64,000 bases of DNA, taken from CAZABP01 sp964483245 (GTDB taxonomy: Bacteria; Planctomycetota; UBA1135; UBA2386). Both the position numbers and the translations under genes were made by a program. The stretch is taken from positions 1-64,000 of the forward strand of contig CAZABP010000008.1 of assembly GCA_964483245.1 (NCBI GenBank), given 5' to 3'. Shown one piece after another: positions 17,271 through 30,190 of this stretch (its first letter is position 1; the number at the start of each line of letters is the position of its first letter). The notes under the pieces were generated by a model. The model had not been told where the DNA came from. It saw only the letters and a list, made by a program, of their open reading frames with translations, and ran no database searches.

Positions 17271-19229
17271 TCAGTTGACGAACTGGATCTGGACGGCGTT
17301 CGAGCCGGTGATGCCGCCGGTGCCGCCGAAGTCGGCGTCCGCGACGACGAACTGCGACCAGACCTTGAGGCCGAGCAGTGAGGGATCGACCCCGAACGAG
17401 AGGGAGTAATTGCCCTGCGCGTCGGTCGGCGCCGTGAACACGAGCGCCGGATTGGCGACGCGGACGGTCAGCTCACCGATCTTGGTGTTTGCGGCGCCGT
17501 TGCCGATGACCCAGCCGCAGAACGTGCCCGGAATGCTGTCGAACGCGAGCGTCAGGTTGCCGTTGATCTTGACCGGCACGGTGTGCGCGACATCGCCATT
17601 CACGCGATGGATCGCGCGGCACATCTTGGTCAGCTCCCACGCATCCAGCTTGCCGGCACCGGAGGTCGGGTCCATGCCGGGCGCGTTGTAGTCGATGGCG
17701 GTGGTCATGACGGCCATCGCCATGTCCTCGGGCGTCAGCGACATGTTGGCCGACAGCGCGAGGGCGAGGCAGCTCGACACGCTCGGGGTCGCGTTCGACG
17801 TGCCGCTGAACGCCGTGTAGCCGGACGAGCTGCTGGTCGTGCGTGTGCCGGTCGGGCCGGTCAGCTCCGGCTTCAGCAGCCCCTGCTTGGTGCCGCTCGA
17901 CCACGGATAGTCGTTGTCGTTGACGCTGTCCCAGTTCGCGACCGGGTAGCTCGGCAGCACAGCCTGGACGTCGGTCAGGTGCCACGCGAACGGGCCCCAT
18001 GGCGTGTAGTTCGGCTGCGTCATGAGCCCGACGTTGTGCGCGCCGATCCCGAGCACGCCGCCGGTGCGTCCGACCAGCGTCTGGTCGGGGTGCAACCACG
18101 GCGCCGGCAGGCAGCCCGGAGCCGCGATGTTGTACGGCCGCCGCACGGTCGATGTGCCGTTCGCAGCGGTGCCGTTGTTCGACGTGGAGTTGGTCCGGAT
18201 CAGGCCGGCCGCCAGCGTGGTCTCACCGACGTCGCGGTGCATCTTGTAGTTCGGCGGCGGATTGAAGTTGTTCTTGTAGCTGTGCGAGCTGGTCTGCCCG
18301 TGCGCGCCTTCCTTGACCGCGTACTGGATCGCATCCCACTGCGACGATTCACCCCCGAGCATGCCGATCATGATCCGCGCGTCCGGGCAGTTGCCGAGCG
18401 TGTCGCCGTTGTTGTGGTCGGTTCCGACGAACACGCCGGTGCAGTTGGTGCCATGGCCGCCGTTGTCCTCGACGGAGACGCTGTTGTTGCCGAAGCCCCA
18501 ACCGTGGTAGTCGTCGATCTTGCCGTTGCCGTCTTCGTCGACGCTGTTACCCGGGATCTCACCAGGGTTCTGCCACAGCTTGCCGGCGAGTCCGGGATGG
18601 ATGTTCGACGGCACGAGGTTGTTGACGCGGCAACCGCTGTCGGAGTTCATCCAGACGACGCCCTTGCCGGTGATCCCCTTGGCCCACACCAGGTTCGCCT
18701 TGGTGTCGAGCGGCCCGTTGCCGGGTCCGGCCGCGGCCGGCATGTCGGCAGTCGGCGCGGCGGGATCGATGTCGAGGACCGCTTCCTCCGGCGGCGTGTA
18801 GTCGTACCAGACCTCGCTGACGGCCGGGATCGCGGCGCCGCCGAGGATCGCCTGCGGCGTCGCGCGCACGCGCACGAAGTTGCCGAGGAAGTTGCGCGAG
18901 ATCAGCTCGACGCGCTCCGCGGCGATCTCCTGCTGCAGGAAGTTCCACAGCGGCGCCTGCGTGCGCTCCATGTGCTGCTCGAGCTCACGCACGACGGTGG
19001 CGCGGCGCGTCTCCTTGTCCATCTGCAGCACGCGCGGGAAGAAGTCGGCGTGGCGCAGCTTTTCGCCGATCACGAAGTAGACCGGCAGCTGCTCGTTGGC
19101 GCCGGCCTGCGCCAGCTGCTGGCGCAGATACGGATGCAGCTTCGCTTCGGCTGGTGAGATCGAGGTGTCCGGCGCTTGCGCGCACAGGGCCACCGACAAC
19201 GAAAGGAAAGTCGCGGGAACTCGGAACAT
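17271..19229 (-). CDS. Secreted subtilisin-like serine protease (peptidase S8)
   Basis: 652 residues from the ATG at 19229, chosen because it begins a signal peptide (MFRVPATFLSLSVALCAQ); the open frame extends further but without such a sequence. A prodomain-like region (about 30-150) precedes the catalytic domain. The triad is visible as Asp about 197 (NSDSGC), His about 259 (GGHGTNCTGV) and Ser about 478 (SGTSNATPS). A DEDGNGKIDD stretch near 230 looks calcium-binding. The final 130 residues form a beta-rich domain ending in QIQFVN, as in other Planctomycete exoproteins. The stop abuts the class B repeat. Divergent from the DsrE-like gene. Confidence 0.9.
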   Translation of the reverse strand: MFRVPATFLSLSVALCAQAPDTSISPAEAKLHPYLRQQLAQAGANEQLPVYFVIGEKLRHADFFPRVLQMDKETRRATVVRELEQHMERTQAPLWNFLQQEIAAERVELISRNFLGNFVRVRATPQAILGGAAIPAVSEVWYDYTPPEEAVLDIDPAAPTADMPAAAGPGNGPLDTKANLVWAKGITGKGVVWMNSDSGCRVNNLVPSNIHPGLAGKLWQNPGEIPGNSVDEDGNGKIDDYHGWGFGNNSVSVEDNGGHGTNCTGVFVGTDHNNGDTLGNCPDARIMIGMLGGESSQWDAIQYAVKEGAHGQTSSHSYKNNFNPPPNYKMHRDVGETTLAAGLIRTNSTSNNGTAANGTSTVRRPYNIAAPGCLPAPWLHPDQTLVGRTGGVLGIGAHNVGLMTQPNYTPWGPFAWHLTDVQAVLPSYPVANWDSVNDNDYPWSSGTKQGLLKPELTGPTGTRTTSSSSGYTAFSGTSNATPSVSSCLALALSANMSLTPEDMAMAVMTTAIDYNAPGMDPTSGAGKLDAWELTKMCRAIHRVNGDVAHTVPVKINGNLTLAFDSIPGTFCGWVIGNGAANTKIGELTVRVANPALVFTAPTDAQGNYSLSFGVDPSLLGLKVWSQFVVADADFGGTGGITGSNAVQIQFVN

Positions 19230-19311
19230 GGGGTGCAAGGTCAGGGGACAGGTGGGCGGAGAGCCTAAGCGGCGGCGCGAGGACCGGCGAGGCCCGCTAC
19301 GCTCGGACCGG

Positions 19312-19641
19312 ATGCGGACTGCCTTGATCCTCGACCAGGACCAGCTCGGGCACGGCCACCGGGAGCTCGGCCAGAAGATCCTGACCACGCTGCTGCGGAA
19401 GGTGCAGGCCTCGTTCCCGCAGCTCGAAGCGATCGCGTTCTACAACAGCGGCGTCAAGCTGGTCTGCGCCGGTTCACCGGTCCTGACCGAGCTCGGATAC
19501 CTGCACGAGCACGGCGTGGAGCTGATGCCGTGCGGCACCTGCCTGCAGCACTTCGGCCTGACGCCGGTGATCGGCAAGACCTCCGACATGGACTCGATCC
19601 TGCGCGAGCTCGCGCGCGCCGAGAAGGTCGTCAAGCTCTGA
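19312..19641 (+). CDS. DsrE/YedF-like sulfur or selenium relay protein
   Basis: 109 residues, ATG at 19312. Matches the C-terminal DsrE-like domain of the YedF selenium-metabolism family: an N-terminal strand LILDQDQLGHG, the phrase AIAFYNSGVKLVCAGSPVL, then LMPCGTCLQHFGL with Cys74 and Cys77. The N-terminal TusA domain of full YedF is absent. A persulfide or redox relay role is inferred from the cysteines and fold. The TGA stop is at the first bases of the class C repeat (TGATTGGTGTCAGATTCC). Confidence 0.72.
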   Translation: MRTALILDQDQLGHGHRELGQKILTTLLRKVQASFPQLEAIAFYNSGVKLVCAGSPVLTELGYLHEHGVELMPCGTCLQHFGLTPVIGKTSDMDSILRELARAEKVVKL

Positions 19642-19913
19642 TTGGTGTCAGATTCCAACCCTCCCGAAATGGGAGCGAAGGAGTCTGACCCCATCGCAGC
19701 CGGCGGCCGGGCAGCCAAGGGCTGCGCCTCGCTTCGCTCGGCCAGAAGAGGCCGCCGGCGATGGTGTCCCTGGGGGCCTCCGGTGCCGCTCGGCCGCGGC
19801 GCTTTCGGCGCCACCGCGACGAAACCGTGTGACGCGAGTTGTCGCGCGCCGCGAAGGTCCGCGGCACCTGCGGCCCAACCCTCCCGAAACGGGAGGGATG
19901 GACTCTGACACCA
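19639..19913. repeat. Class C repeat pair bounding a 184-bp palindromic segment
   Basis: Left copy 19641-19692 (GGTGTCAGATTCC, AACCCTCCCG, then GGAGTCTGACCCC) and right copy 19877-19913 (AACCCTCCCG, AACGGGAGGG, ACTCTGACACCA) face each other. The segment between them has its own inverted repeat (ATCGCAGCCGGCGGCC with GGCCGCCGGCGATG) around a 40-base loop. It lies between two convergent genes whose stops touch it. I see no gene here. It resembles a small non-autonomous palindromic element (BIME/MITE type). Confidence 0.7.
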
Positions 19914-20642
19914 CTACCGCTGCAGCGTCGTCTGCCAGTCCTGGGCGGCGCCGCTGATCGGGATCTTCCAGTGGTGCGCGGCATCGCGGGAGACCTTGAG
20001 GTCGATGCGGACCTTGCCGGTCTCGACGATGAACCTGTGCATCCGGTCTTCGCCGCCGCTCGCGCTGCGCACGCGCATCAGTCCGGGATTCGCGCCGCCG
20101 CGCTCGCGCAGCTCGACGCGGTCGAGCAGCCGTTCGGTCCGCATCAGGCCACCGAGCTGCTCGAACAGATGCGCGAGCTCGCCGACGTCCGCCCCGGTGT
20201 CGAGCGCCGAGCGGATCGAACGGCGCGCGAGCTCGAGCTCCTGCCCGACGACGGCGATCTCCTCCGGGGTCAGCGCGCGCCGTCCCTGCTCGGTGTCGAT
20301 CTCGTAGGCCTGCTCGCGCAGGATCTCGGTCGTCTCCTCGACGAACGCGCTGTCGACCTGCGGATCCAGCCGGAACGGTGCCGGTCCCTCGCTGGGCGCC
20401 GGTCTGACCGGAGCCGGCTGCTGCGGCTCTTTGGTCGCTGCGTCCGCGGGCGGCCGGGGCTCGTCTGGCGCCACGCCTCCACTCGCGCGCATCGGATCGG
20501 GCGCCGCCGTCTCTGCGTCGCCGCCACCCGACGGCACGGCTGCCTCGGGCGGCCGCGCCGGCTCGCTGCCGTCGCGGTTCAGCAGAAAGATGCTGCCGAT
20601 CACGGCGGCGGCCAACAACAGCAACAGGAGCAGGCGGTTCAT
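19914..20642 (-). CDS. Membrane-anchored protein of unknown function
   Basis: 242 residues from the ATG at 20642. An N-terminal hydrophobic segment (about residues 3-21) anchors it in, or exports it across, the membrane. A Pro/Ala/Glu-rich linker of about 70 residues follows, then a mostly helical domain with a segment rich in Glu/Arg (about 110-170). I recognise no family. The TAG stop directly adjoins the class C repeat. It lies downstream of, and in the same direction as, the M16 peptidase, 26 bases after its stop, so it could share that transcript. Confidence 0.7.
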   Translation of the reverse strand: MNRLLLLLLLAAAVIGSIFLLNRDGSEPARPPEAAVPSGGGDAETAAPDPMRASGGVAPDEPRPPADAATKEPQQPAPVRPAPSEGPAPFRLDPQVDSAFVEETTEILREQAYEIDTEQGRRALTPEEIAVVGQELELARRSIRSALDTGADVGELAHLFEQLGGLMRTERLLDRVELRERGGANPGLMRVRSASGGEDRMHRFIVETGKVRIDLKVSRDAAHHWKIPISGAAQDWQTTLQR

Positions 20643-20668
20643 CGCAGGCGCGCCATTCTGACACGCAG

Positions 20669-23448
<2,780 letters not shown>

Positions 23449-23452
<4 letters not shown>

Positions 23453-24150
23453 GCTTGCGTTCCGATCTCGATGGGCCGGAAGTCGATCGCGTCGACCGAC
23501 GCGCAGTGGTACCGGATGCCGCCAGCGACGCCCTGGAACCCGTAGGCGATGTCCTTGCCGTGCAGGTGGCCATAGACGCAGACCGACACGCCGGCCGCCT
23601 CGAGCAGCGGCACGGCGGCGGTGATACGTCCATCGCGGTAGCGCGGCGGGTAGTGGATCAGCGCCCAGGTGCGTTTTCCGTCCAGTTTCGCGCCGGCCGC
23701 GATCGACAGCTTGAGCCGCTCGATCTCCCGCGCGAACACCTTGGCCGCGTGCGCGTCGGCCCACGGCGCGTCCGGCGGATCCCACAGCCGCGTGCCGACG
23801 ACGACCGTCCCGTCCGGCATCCTGACGGCGTCGTTCTGCAGCAGCCGGATCGAGGGATGCAGCACCGCCTCGACTTTCCTGCGCGTGTCCCACCAGGTGC
23901 AGTGATTCCCTTTGATCAGGATCTTGGTGCCCGGCCGCGCGCCGAGCCACTGCAGGTCCGGCAGCGCCTCCTGCAGCGTCAGCCCCCATGACGTGTCGCC
24001 GCCGACCAGGACCCAGTCGTCCGGCCCGACCATCGCATCCCAGGCCTGCTGGATCCGCGCCGCGTGGCCGACCCACTGCTCGCCGAAGATGTCCATCGGC
24101 TTGTCGACGCCGAAGCTCAGGTGCAGATCGCTGATCGCGAAGGTTCGCAT
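23449..24150 (-). CDS. Calcineurin-like metallophosphoesterase
   Basis: 233 residues from the ATG at 24150. All metal-binding motifs are present in order: DLHLS (Asp8, His10), GGDTSWG (about 50), KGNHCTWW (about 82), IHYPP (about 165) and YGHLHG (about 194). There is no signal peptide, so it is probably cytoplasmic. Substrate cannot be told; the family includes phosphodiesterases and phosphatases. First gene of a pair with the M16 peptidase (4-base overlap). The open frame continues upstream without a better start and into the divergent dipeptidase, so this ATG is preferred. Confidence 0.88.
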
Positions 24151-24201
24151 CGGGTCGGGCGCCGGCGTTGCAAAGGCGCATAGATAGGAGAGCATCGCAA
24201 C

Positions 24202-25521
24202 ATGCTCAAGCTCGCCACGCCGGCCTTCGTGATCGCGACTGCGATCGTCGCGCAGTCCCAGGCACCGCCCGCCGGCGCCGATCCGGAGCTCTGGGCACGT
24301 GCGCTGCGACTGCACTTCGACGCGGTCGTCGTCGACACGCATTCCGACACGACGAGCCGCATCCTGGACGAGCGGTTCGACGTCGGCCCGCGCGCGAAGG
24401 ATGGACACATGGATCTGCCGCGCATCGCCGAAGGCGGTCTCGACGTGCAGTTCTATTCGATCTACGTCGCATCGCGGTACTTCGGCGACGAGGACTTCCG
24501 CAGCGACGCCGCGATCCGCGCCAGCAAGCCGAACGGCAGCGCCGCACGCGCCTTGGCGATGATCGACGGCTTCCTGCGCATGGTCGCGCAGCACGAGGAC
24601 CGGATCACGTTCTGCACGTCGGTCGCCGACATCGAGCGCGCGGTTGGTGCCGGCAGGCACGCGGCGTTGATGGGGATCGAAGGCGGGCACGCGATCGAGG
24701 GGGACCTCGCGCTGTTGCGCGTGTTCCATCAGCTCGGCGTGCGCTACATGACGCTGACGCACAACAACCACAACCACTTCGCCGACTGCAGCGGCGAGCC
24801 GGCGCCGAAGTGGGGCGGACTCAACCGCCTCGGCGTCAAGGTCGTGCTCGAGATGAACCGGCTCGGGATGCTGGTCGATCTGAGCCACGTCTCCGATCAG
24901 ACGTTCGCCGACGCGCTCGCGGTCACGCGCGCGCCGGTGATCCTGTCGCATTCGAGCTGCCGTGCCCTGTGCGGACACCGCCGCAACGTGACCGACGAGA
25001 TGCTGCGCGCGCTCCGCCGCAACGGCGGCGTCATCATGATCAACTTCAACTGCGGCTTCCTCAGCGACGACTACGCCAGGCAGGTCGACGCCCGCCGCGC
25101 GACGATGCGGATCCGCGAACAGGCGATCCATGCCAGGTGGCCGGACGGCGGTCCCGAGCTGGATCGCGCGCTGGCCGAGCTGAGAGCGCAATTCCCAACG
25201 GCCGAGCCGCCGCCGCTCGACGTGCTGGTGGCGCACATCCGCCACGCGGTCGACGTCGCCGGCGCGGACCACGTCGGGCTCGGCAGTGACTTCGACGGCG
25301 TGCCGTGCGTGCCCCGCGGCATCGACGACGTCAGCAAGCTGCCGAACCTGACGTATGCGTTGCTCGCCGCCGGCCTCGACGAGGCGACCGTACGTAAGGT
25401 GCTCGGGGCGAACCTGCTGCGCGTGTTCCGCCTGGCGGAGCAGGTGGCGCTGTCGCTCGCGGCCGAAGCGCCGCGACTTACCGAGCCGGACGACCGCAGC
25501 CCGCAGGTGCGCGCGCGCTAG
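24202..25521 (+). CDS. Membrane dipeptidase (peptidase M19)
   Basis: 439 residues, ATG at 24202 preceded by GGAGAG. An N-terminal hydrophobic stretch ending in IVAQSQ is a probable signal peptide. Zinc-dependent amidohydrolase fold of renal dipeptidase type: DTHSDTT near residue 47, MGIEGGHAIEG with the bridging Glu (about 160), LTHNNHNH, LVDLSHVSD, ILSHSSCRAL with zinc histidines, and the C-terminal GLGSDFDGV. It would cleave dipeptides, including D-amino-acid dipeptides, outside the inner membrane. Divergent from the phosphoesterase with only 51 bases between, so promoters overlap. Confidence 0.9.
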   Translation: MLKLATPAFVIATAIVAQSQAPPAGADPELWARALRLHFDAVVVDTHSDTTSRILDERFDVGPRAKDGHMDLPRIAEGGLDVQFYSIYVASRYFGDEDFRSDAAIRASKPNGSAARALAMIDGFLRMVAQHEDRITFCTSVADIERAVGAGRHAALMGIEGGHAIEGDLALLRVFHQLGVRYMTLTHNNHNHFADCSGEPAPKWGGLNRLGVKVVLEMNRLGMLVDLSHVSDQTFADALAVTRAPVILSHSSCRALCGHRRNVTDEMLRALRRNGGVIMINFNCGFLSDDYARQVDARRATMRIREQAIHARWPDGGPELDRALAELRAQFPTAEPPPLDVLVAHIRHAVDVAGADHVGLGSDFDGVPCVPRGIDDVSKLPNLTYALLAAGLDEATVRKVLGANLLRVFRLAEQVALSLAAEAPRLTEPDDRSPQVRAR

Positions 25522-25546
25522 CCCGCAGCGTCCGCGCAGCCGCTAG

Positions 25547-26647
25547 CTAGCGCATCCTCCGCGCGAGGGCCACCCCGGTGGCGAACAGCGCGAGGGCGAG
25601 CGCGTTGGTCAGGCCGCCGGCGTTCCGCATCGAAAGATCGAACGTGAGATCTCCGAGGATCCGGACGGCGAGCCCGGCGTGGAGCACTGCCAGCGCAACC
25701 CAGAAGAACGGATGAAACGGCAGATGCGTGCGCGCCACGGCAGGAAGGATCAGCGGCGCGTGCGCAAAGACCATCGACAGCACATAGCCCACGAACACGG
25801 CGTGCAGCACGGCGTCATAGAACGGACCGGCCGGGGGAATCCCTTGCGCTGTCACGACCACTCCAGCAAACACCAGCCAACCCGAGCCGAGCATGATCCC
25901 TGCCGCGGAGAACCGGGGCAGACCACGCTGCCGCACGGTCTTGCGCGCCACGTCGAAGCGGAGCTGCCAGGCGCCGATCAGCGCCACCGCGATCCCGAAC
26001 AGACGGATCGGCAGTCCGCCGGCGACCAGCCGCACGCCTGCGCTCAGGCCGAGCACGGTCGCCAGCAACACGAGAGCCGGCGTTGCCCACGGCGGAACAG
26101 GTGTCAGCCGCGACAGCTCGAGCCTCTCCGCGCCGATCGTGAGCACGAAGAACGCGATCCAGGCCGGCGCGACCTCGAACACGGCGCGACCCGATGCCCA
26201 GGCCAGGGTGCCGAGGAACAGCAGGACCGCTCCGACGAGCATCAGCCAGGTGGGCGCACTGGATCGTCTGCGCACGATGGCGGCGTTCACGACGATCAGT
26301 GCTGCCGACGCGGCTGCCCCCAGCCAGGGTGCAGCAGCCAGCCCTGCCAGCATCGCGCCTGCCGACGCAGTGCCGGCCACGGGGGCAACCAGCGCCCAGC
26401 CGCTGCCAAGGGCGACGGCGCGTTCCAGTCCGATGATCGTGCCGAACGCTCCGAGCACGAGGAGGGGGCCATGTTCGAGCGCGAGCACGTTCATCCACGA
26501 CGGCGCGATCCCCAACCGCGCGACGCCGGCCAGAACGCCTGCGGCCGCTGCGGTCCCGGCGATCCAGAGCAGCCCACGTCGGGCCGCGAGCTGATGGCTG
26601 CGCGCGGGCGGCGGCAGGTCGGCCACTGCGGTCAGCGCCGGTTCCAA
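25547..26647 (-). CDS. NnrS-like polytopic membrane protein
   Basis: About 366 residues with roughly 11-12 hydrophobic helices and little else. The segment HAVFVGYVLSMVFAHAPLILPAV (near residues 285-307), with conserved His in helices, resembles the NnrS family of haem/copper membrane proteins linked to nitric oxide tolerance; another NnrS-like or DUF family is possible. The TTG at 26647 overlaps the end of the preceding MIP18-family gene by 16 bases; a GTG a few codons later is an alternative. Context with RIC and a sigma-54 activator supports a nitrosative stress role. Confidence 0.6.
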   Translation of the reverse strand: MEPALTAVADLPPPARSHQLAARRGLLWIAGTAAAAGVLAGVARLGIAPSWMNVLALEHGPLLVLGAFGTIIGLERAVALGSGWALVAPVAGTASAGAMLAGLAAAPWLGAAASAALIVVNAAIVRRRSSAPTWLMLVGAVLLFLGTLAWASGRAVFEVAPAWIAFFVLTIGAERLELSRLTPVPPWATPALVLLATVLGLSAGVRLVAGGLPIRLFGIAVALIGAWQLRFDVARKTVRQRGLPRFSAAGIMLGSGWLVFAGVVVTAQGIPPAGPFYDAVLHAVFVGYVLSMVFAHAPLILPAVARTHLPFHPFFWVALAVLHAGLAVRILGDLTFDLSMRNAGGLTNALALALFATGVALARRMR

Positions 26648-26958
26648 CCGAGCTGATCCTTCGCCGCAGGCGACATCATCGACGGATGCCAGGGCGGCTC
26701 CCAGACGAGATCCACGCGCACTGCGCCGACTCCAGCGATGGATCGAAGCCGATGCTCGGCATCGCGCACGATCTGCTCTCCGAGCGGGCAGGCGGGAGTG
26801 GTCATCGTCAGGCGCACGCGGAGGTCGGTTCCATCCACATCCACGCCATAGACCAGCCCGAGAGCCACGACGTCGAGGCCGAGCTCGGGATCGAGGATCT
26901 CGCGCAGCGAGGCCATGGCACGCTCATGGATGGCTTCTGCCGGCGGTCGATCGTTCAT
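26632..26958 (-). CDS. MIP18/DUF59-family metal-sulfur cluster assembly protein
   Basis: 108 residues from the ATG at 26958. Hallmarks of the MIP18 family (SufT, PaaD): an early LREILDPELGLDVVALGLVYGV segment, then LTMTTPACPLGEQIV with the conserved Cys, and a C-terminal VDLVWEPPWHPSMMS. The family helps mature iron-sulfur proteins. Here it lies between an NnrS-like gene and the RIC repair gene on the same strand, so repair of Fe-S clusters damaged by nitric oxide is the likely setting. Confidence 0.85.
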   Translation of the reverse strand: MNDRPPAEAIHERAMASLREILDPELGLDVVALGLVYGVDVDGTDLRVRLTMTTPACPLGEQIVRDAEHRLRSIAGVGAVRVDLVWEPPWHPSMMSPAAKDQLGWNRR

Positions 26959-27008
26959 GGCAGTGGTCGCCGGGCGATTCGTCTGCCCGCGCGACGCATC
27001 GGGAACTT

Positions 27009-27710
27009 CTACGCCGTGTTGGTCGGGCTGCCAGCAGGGCTGGTCGCGAAGCGAGGCTTGAGCACGTGGTTCTCGAGGTGGACGTGCGTGAAGATGTCCG
27101 CCTCGAGCTGGCGGAGCTCGGAGAACAGCACGCGATAGCTGCCGCATGCCCAGTCCGGGAGGCTGAAGTCGCCAGTGGTCGTCCGGATCCGTTCGAGCAG
27201 CCCGGCGACCGCGATGTGTTCGCCGGCCATCTCGTCCAGCAACCTTGCCGCGGCAAGCTGATCGACGTCCGCGGCAACGAGCACGGGAAACAGCGCACTC
27301 TCTTCGTCCTCGATGTGCGACAGCAGCATGCTTGCGAGCAGTTCGACCGTCTCGTCGAGTGCGCGCAGCGCGGGCTCGTGATCCCCATGGACCTTCGCGA
27401 CCTTCGTGGCGAGCCCGCGGATCCGCGGCAGCGCGCTGCGGAGGTAGGCATGGTGCCGGGAGACGATCCGGTCGATCAGCGCTGCCGTCGTCAGCCCGCG
27501 GGGATCGACCTGGCCGTCGTCGCGCCACTCGTCGATGACCCGCTCCAACTCCTCGACCAACGCGCCAGCGTCCAGCCCCCGCTCGGCGGCGGCATCCTCG
27601 ATGGTCGCTTCGCCCCTGCAGCAGAAGTCGATGCGGTGACGCCGGAAGACGTCCGCGCATTGCGGGTGTTCGATGACGACGCTGGCAACGGTCTGGCGGG
27701 TAGTGGGCAT
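27009..27710 (-). CDS. ric: Iron-sulfur cluster repair di-iron protein (RIC/ScdA/YtfE)
   Basis: 233 residues from the ATG at 27710. The N-terminal ScdA domain holds the RRHRIDFCCRGE motif (CysCys about residues 30-31). The hemerythrin-like domain follows with the expected iron ligands: HHAYLR (about 85), HGDHEPAL, LLSHIEDEE, GEHIAVAGLL and FTHVHLENH. RIC proteins restore [Fe-S] clusters after NO or peroxide damage. First gene of a three-gene minus-strand group with the MIP18 and NnrS-like genes, divergent from a sigma-54 activator. A candidate -24/-12 promoter lies just upstream. Confidence 0.9.
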   Translation of the reverse strand: MPTTRQTVASVVIEHPQCADVFRRHRIDFCCRGEATIEDAAAERGLDAGALVEELERVIDEWRDDGQVDPRGLTTAALIDRIVSRHHAYLRSALPRIRGLATKVAKVHGDHEPALRALDETVELLASMLLSHIEDEESALFPVLVAADVDQLAAARLLDEMAGEHIAVAGLLERIRTTTGDFSLPDWACGSYRVLFSELRQLEADIFTHVHLENHVLKPRFATSPAGSPTNTA

Positions 27711-27733
27711 AGCGGTTCGAGTCGGCTGACCTC

Positions 27734-27748
27734 GCACAGACCGTGCCG
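27734..27748 (-). promoter_or_regulatory. Candidate sigma-54 (-24/-12) promoter of the ric group
   Basis: Read on the minus strand: CGGCACGGTCTGTGC, which gives GG-N10-GC with GGCAC at -24 and TGC at -12 (consensus TGGCAC-N5-TTGC, two mismatches). The GC lies 24 bases upstream of the ric ATG, so transcription would start about 12 bases before the gene. It is supported by the divergent sigma-54 activator gene; it is otherwise an unproven match. Confidence 0.4.
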
Positions 27749-27829
27749 GAACGCAGGGGCGCCTCCGGTCGCGCTCGAACCGTGGCCGTGGCCTTGCGAC
27801 GTTCCGCGAGTTGTTCCAATCTGTAGCAC

Positions 27830-28840
<1,011 letters not shown>

Positions 28841-28865
28841 CGCGGCGCGCGACCGGCGCGAGGCA

Positions 28866-30119
28866 TCAGCCCCCGGCCAGCCGCGCCCGCAGCGGCTCGA
28901 GATCGGCCGGGGTCGCGTAGCTGCAATCGGCACGCCCGAGCGCGCCGGCGGCGAGCCGGATCAGCTCCGCTGCGAGCTCGCGGAACGGAGTTCCATCCGG
29001 CGCGCGCGCAGCGAGGCCTTCGCGTGCAGCGGCTTCGTGCAACGGGCGCCAGCCCTGTTCCTCCGCCGGCACCAGGCGCGCCGACAGCTCGCTCGCGCCG
29101 GCCCGCGCCGTCGCGCAGTAGACCAGCCCCGCGCTCAGCGCGACCAGCGCGCGTGCGGTCGGCCATGGCAGCGAATCGAAGCAGCGCAGCTCGAGGTACC
29201 CGCGCGGGCGCACGAACGGGAACAGCGACGACAGGTGCAGGTCGAGGTCGGCGTCGGTGAGCCGCACGCTGCCGGTCGCGACCAGCTCTTCGAGCGATGC
29301 GCGCGGGGCGGGGTGCAACGTGCCGTTGCGCGTCACGAACAGCACGATCGCGCGCCGTGCGAAGCGCACGTAGGCCGTCATCGCCTGCTCCGGATCGAGG
29401 CAGCCATCCGGCACGCCACCGCGCGACGTGTCGGTGTCCAACCAGATCCGATGCCGCCAACTGGCGAATCCGGTGTCGGCGCCGGCCGCACGGCGCGAGT
29501 TCGCCGACAGCGCGAGCAGCACCGGCGACAGGCGGAACAACAGCGCGAGCTTCGCCGACGCATCGGCGCGGTCGCCGACGTCGAACGCGACCTGCAGCCC
29601 GGCGGTGGCGCGCATCATGCTGCGGCTCAGCGCCCCGCGCGCCGGCATCTCGCCGTCCATGATCTGGTAGCGCCGGCGAGGCAGCAGGTCGATCTCTTCG
29701 ACCGGCGTGACCGGCACGTGGCCGAGCGCGACCGGCTGCCATGCGGTCCCCTGCAGGCAGGCCATCACGGCCCCATCCACGTGCGCGAGCAGCGCATCCA
29801 CGTCCGCGAGGCTGCGGCGCGGCGCGACCGCGACCTCGAGCTGCCCGCCCGGCTCGAGCGAGATCGACCAGTCGGGGGCGCGGATCCGGTGCACGACACC
29901 GCTCTCGTCGACCGGCTCGGCCCCGAGACTGGCGGCGAGCGCGGCCAGCAGCTCGCGCGCGAACTCGACCGGGGCACTCTGCTGCGTCTCGCGGTGCAGC
30001 AGCAGGCGCTCGTATTCGACGCCTAGCAGGCGGGTGACGGTCGGCTGGTCGGGCCGGTACAGCCGCGCCAGGATCCGGTCGTCGAGGTCAGCGGCGCCCA
30101 GCGGCGGCGGATGGATCAT
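28866..30119 (-). CDS. gshA: Glutamate-cysteine ligase (GCS2/plant-type)
   Basis: 417 residues from the ATG at 30119. Hallmarks of the GCS2 family (GshA of alphaproteobacteria and plants, EgtA): a long N-terminal region, then MMRATAGLQVAFDVG, the RHRIWLDTD segment, and RGYLELRCFDSLP that shapes the active site. It would join glutamate and cysteine with ATP to gamma-glutamylcysteine, the first step of glutathione-type thiols. No gshB is in the window. Follows the unknown gene at 30191-31300 on the same strand with 71 bases between. Confidence 0.78.
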   Translation of the reverse strand: MIHPPPLGAADLDDRILARLYRPDQPTVTRLLGVEYERLLLHRETQQSAPVEFARELLAALAASLGAEPVDESGVVHRIRAPDWSISLEPGGQLEVAVAPRRSLADVDALLAHVDGAVMACLQGTAWQPVALGHVPVTPVEEIDLLPRRRYQIMDGEMPARGALSRSMMRATAGLQVAFDVGDRADASAKLALLFRLSPVLLALSANSRRAAGADTGFASWRHRIWLDTDTSRGGVPDGCLDPEQAMTAYVRFARRAIVLFVTRNGTLHPAPRASLEELVATGSVRLTDADLDLHLSSLFPFVRPRGYLELRCFDSLPWPTARALVALSAGLVYCATARAGASELSARLVPAEEQGWRPLHEAAAREGLAARAPDGTPFRELAAELIRLAAGALGRADCSYATPADLEPLRARLAGG

Positions 30120-30190
30120 GCGGCGGCCAAGCGTAGGGCCGGCGCGGCGGATCCGGCAGCCGGCGCTGGCCGCGCGGGCAGCAGCGACTC

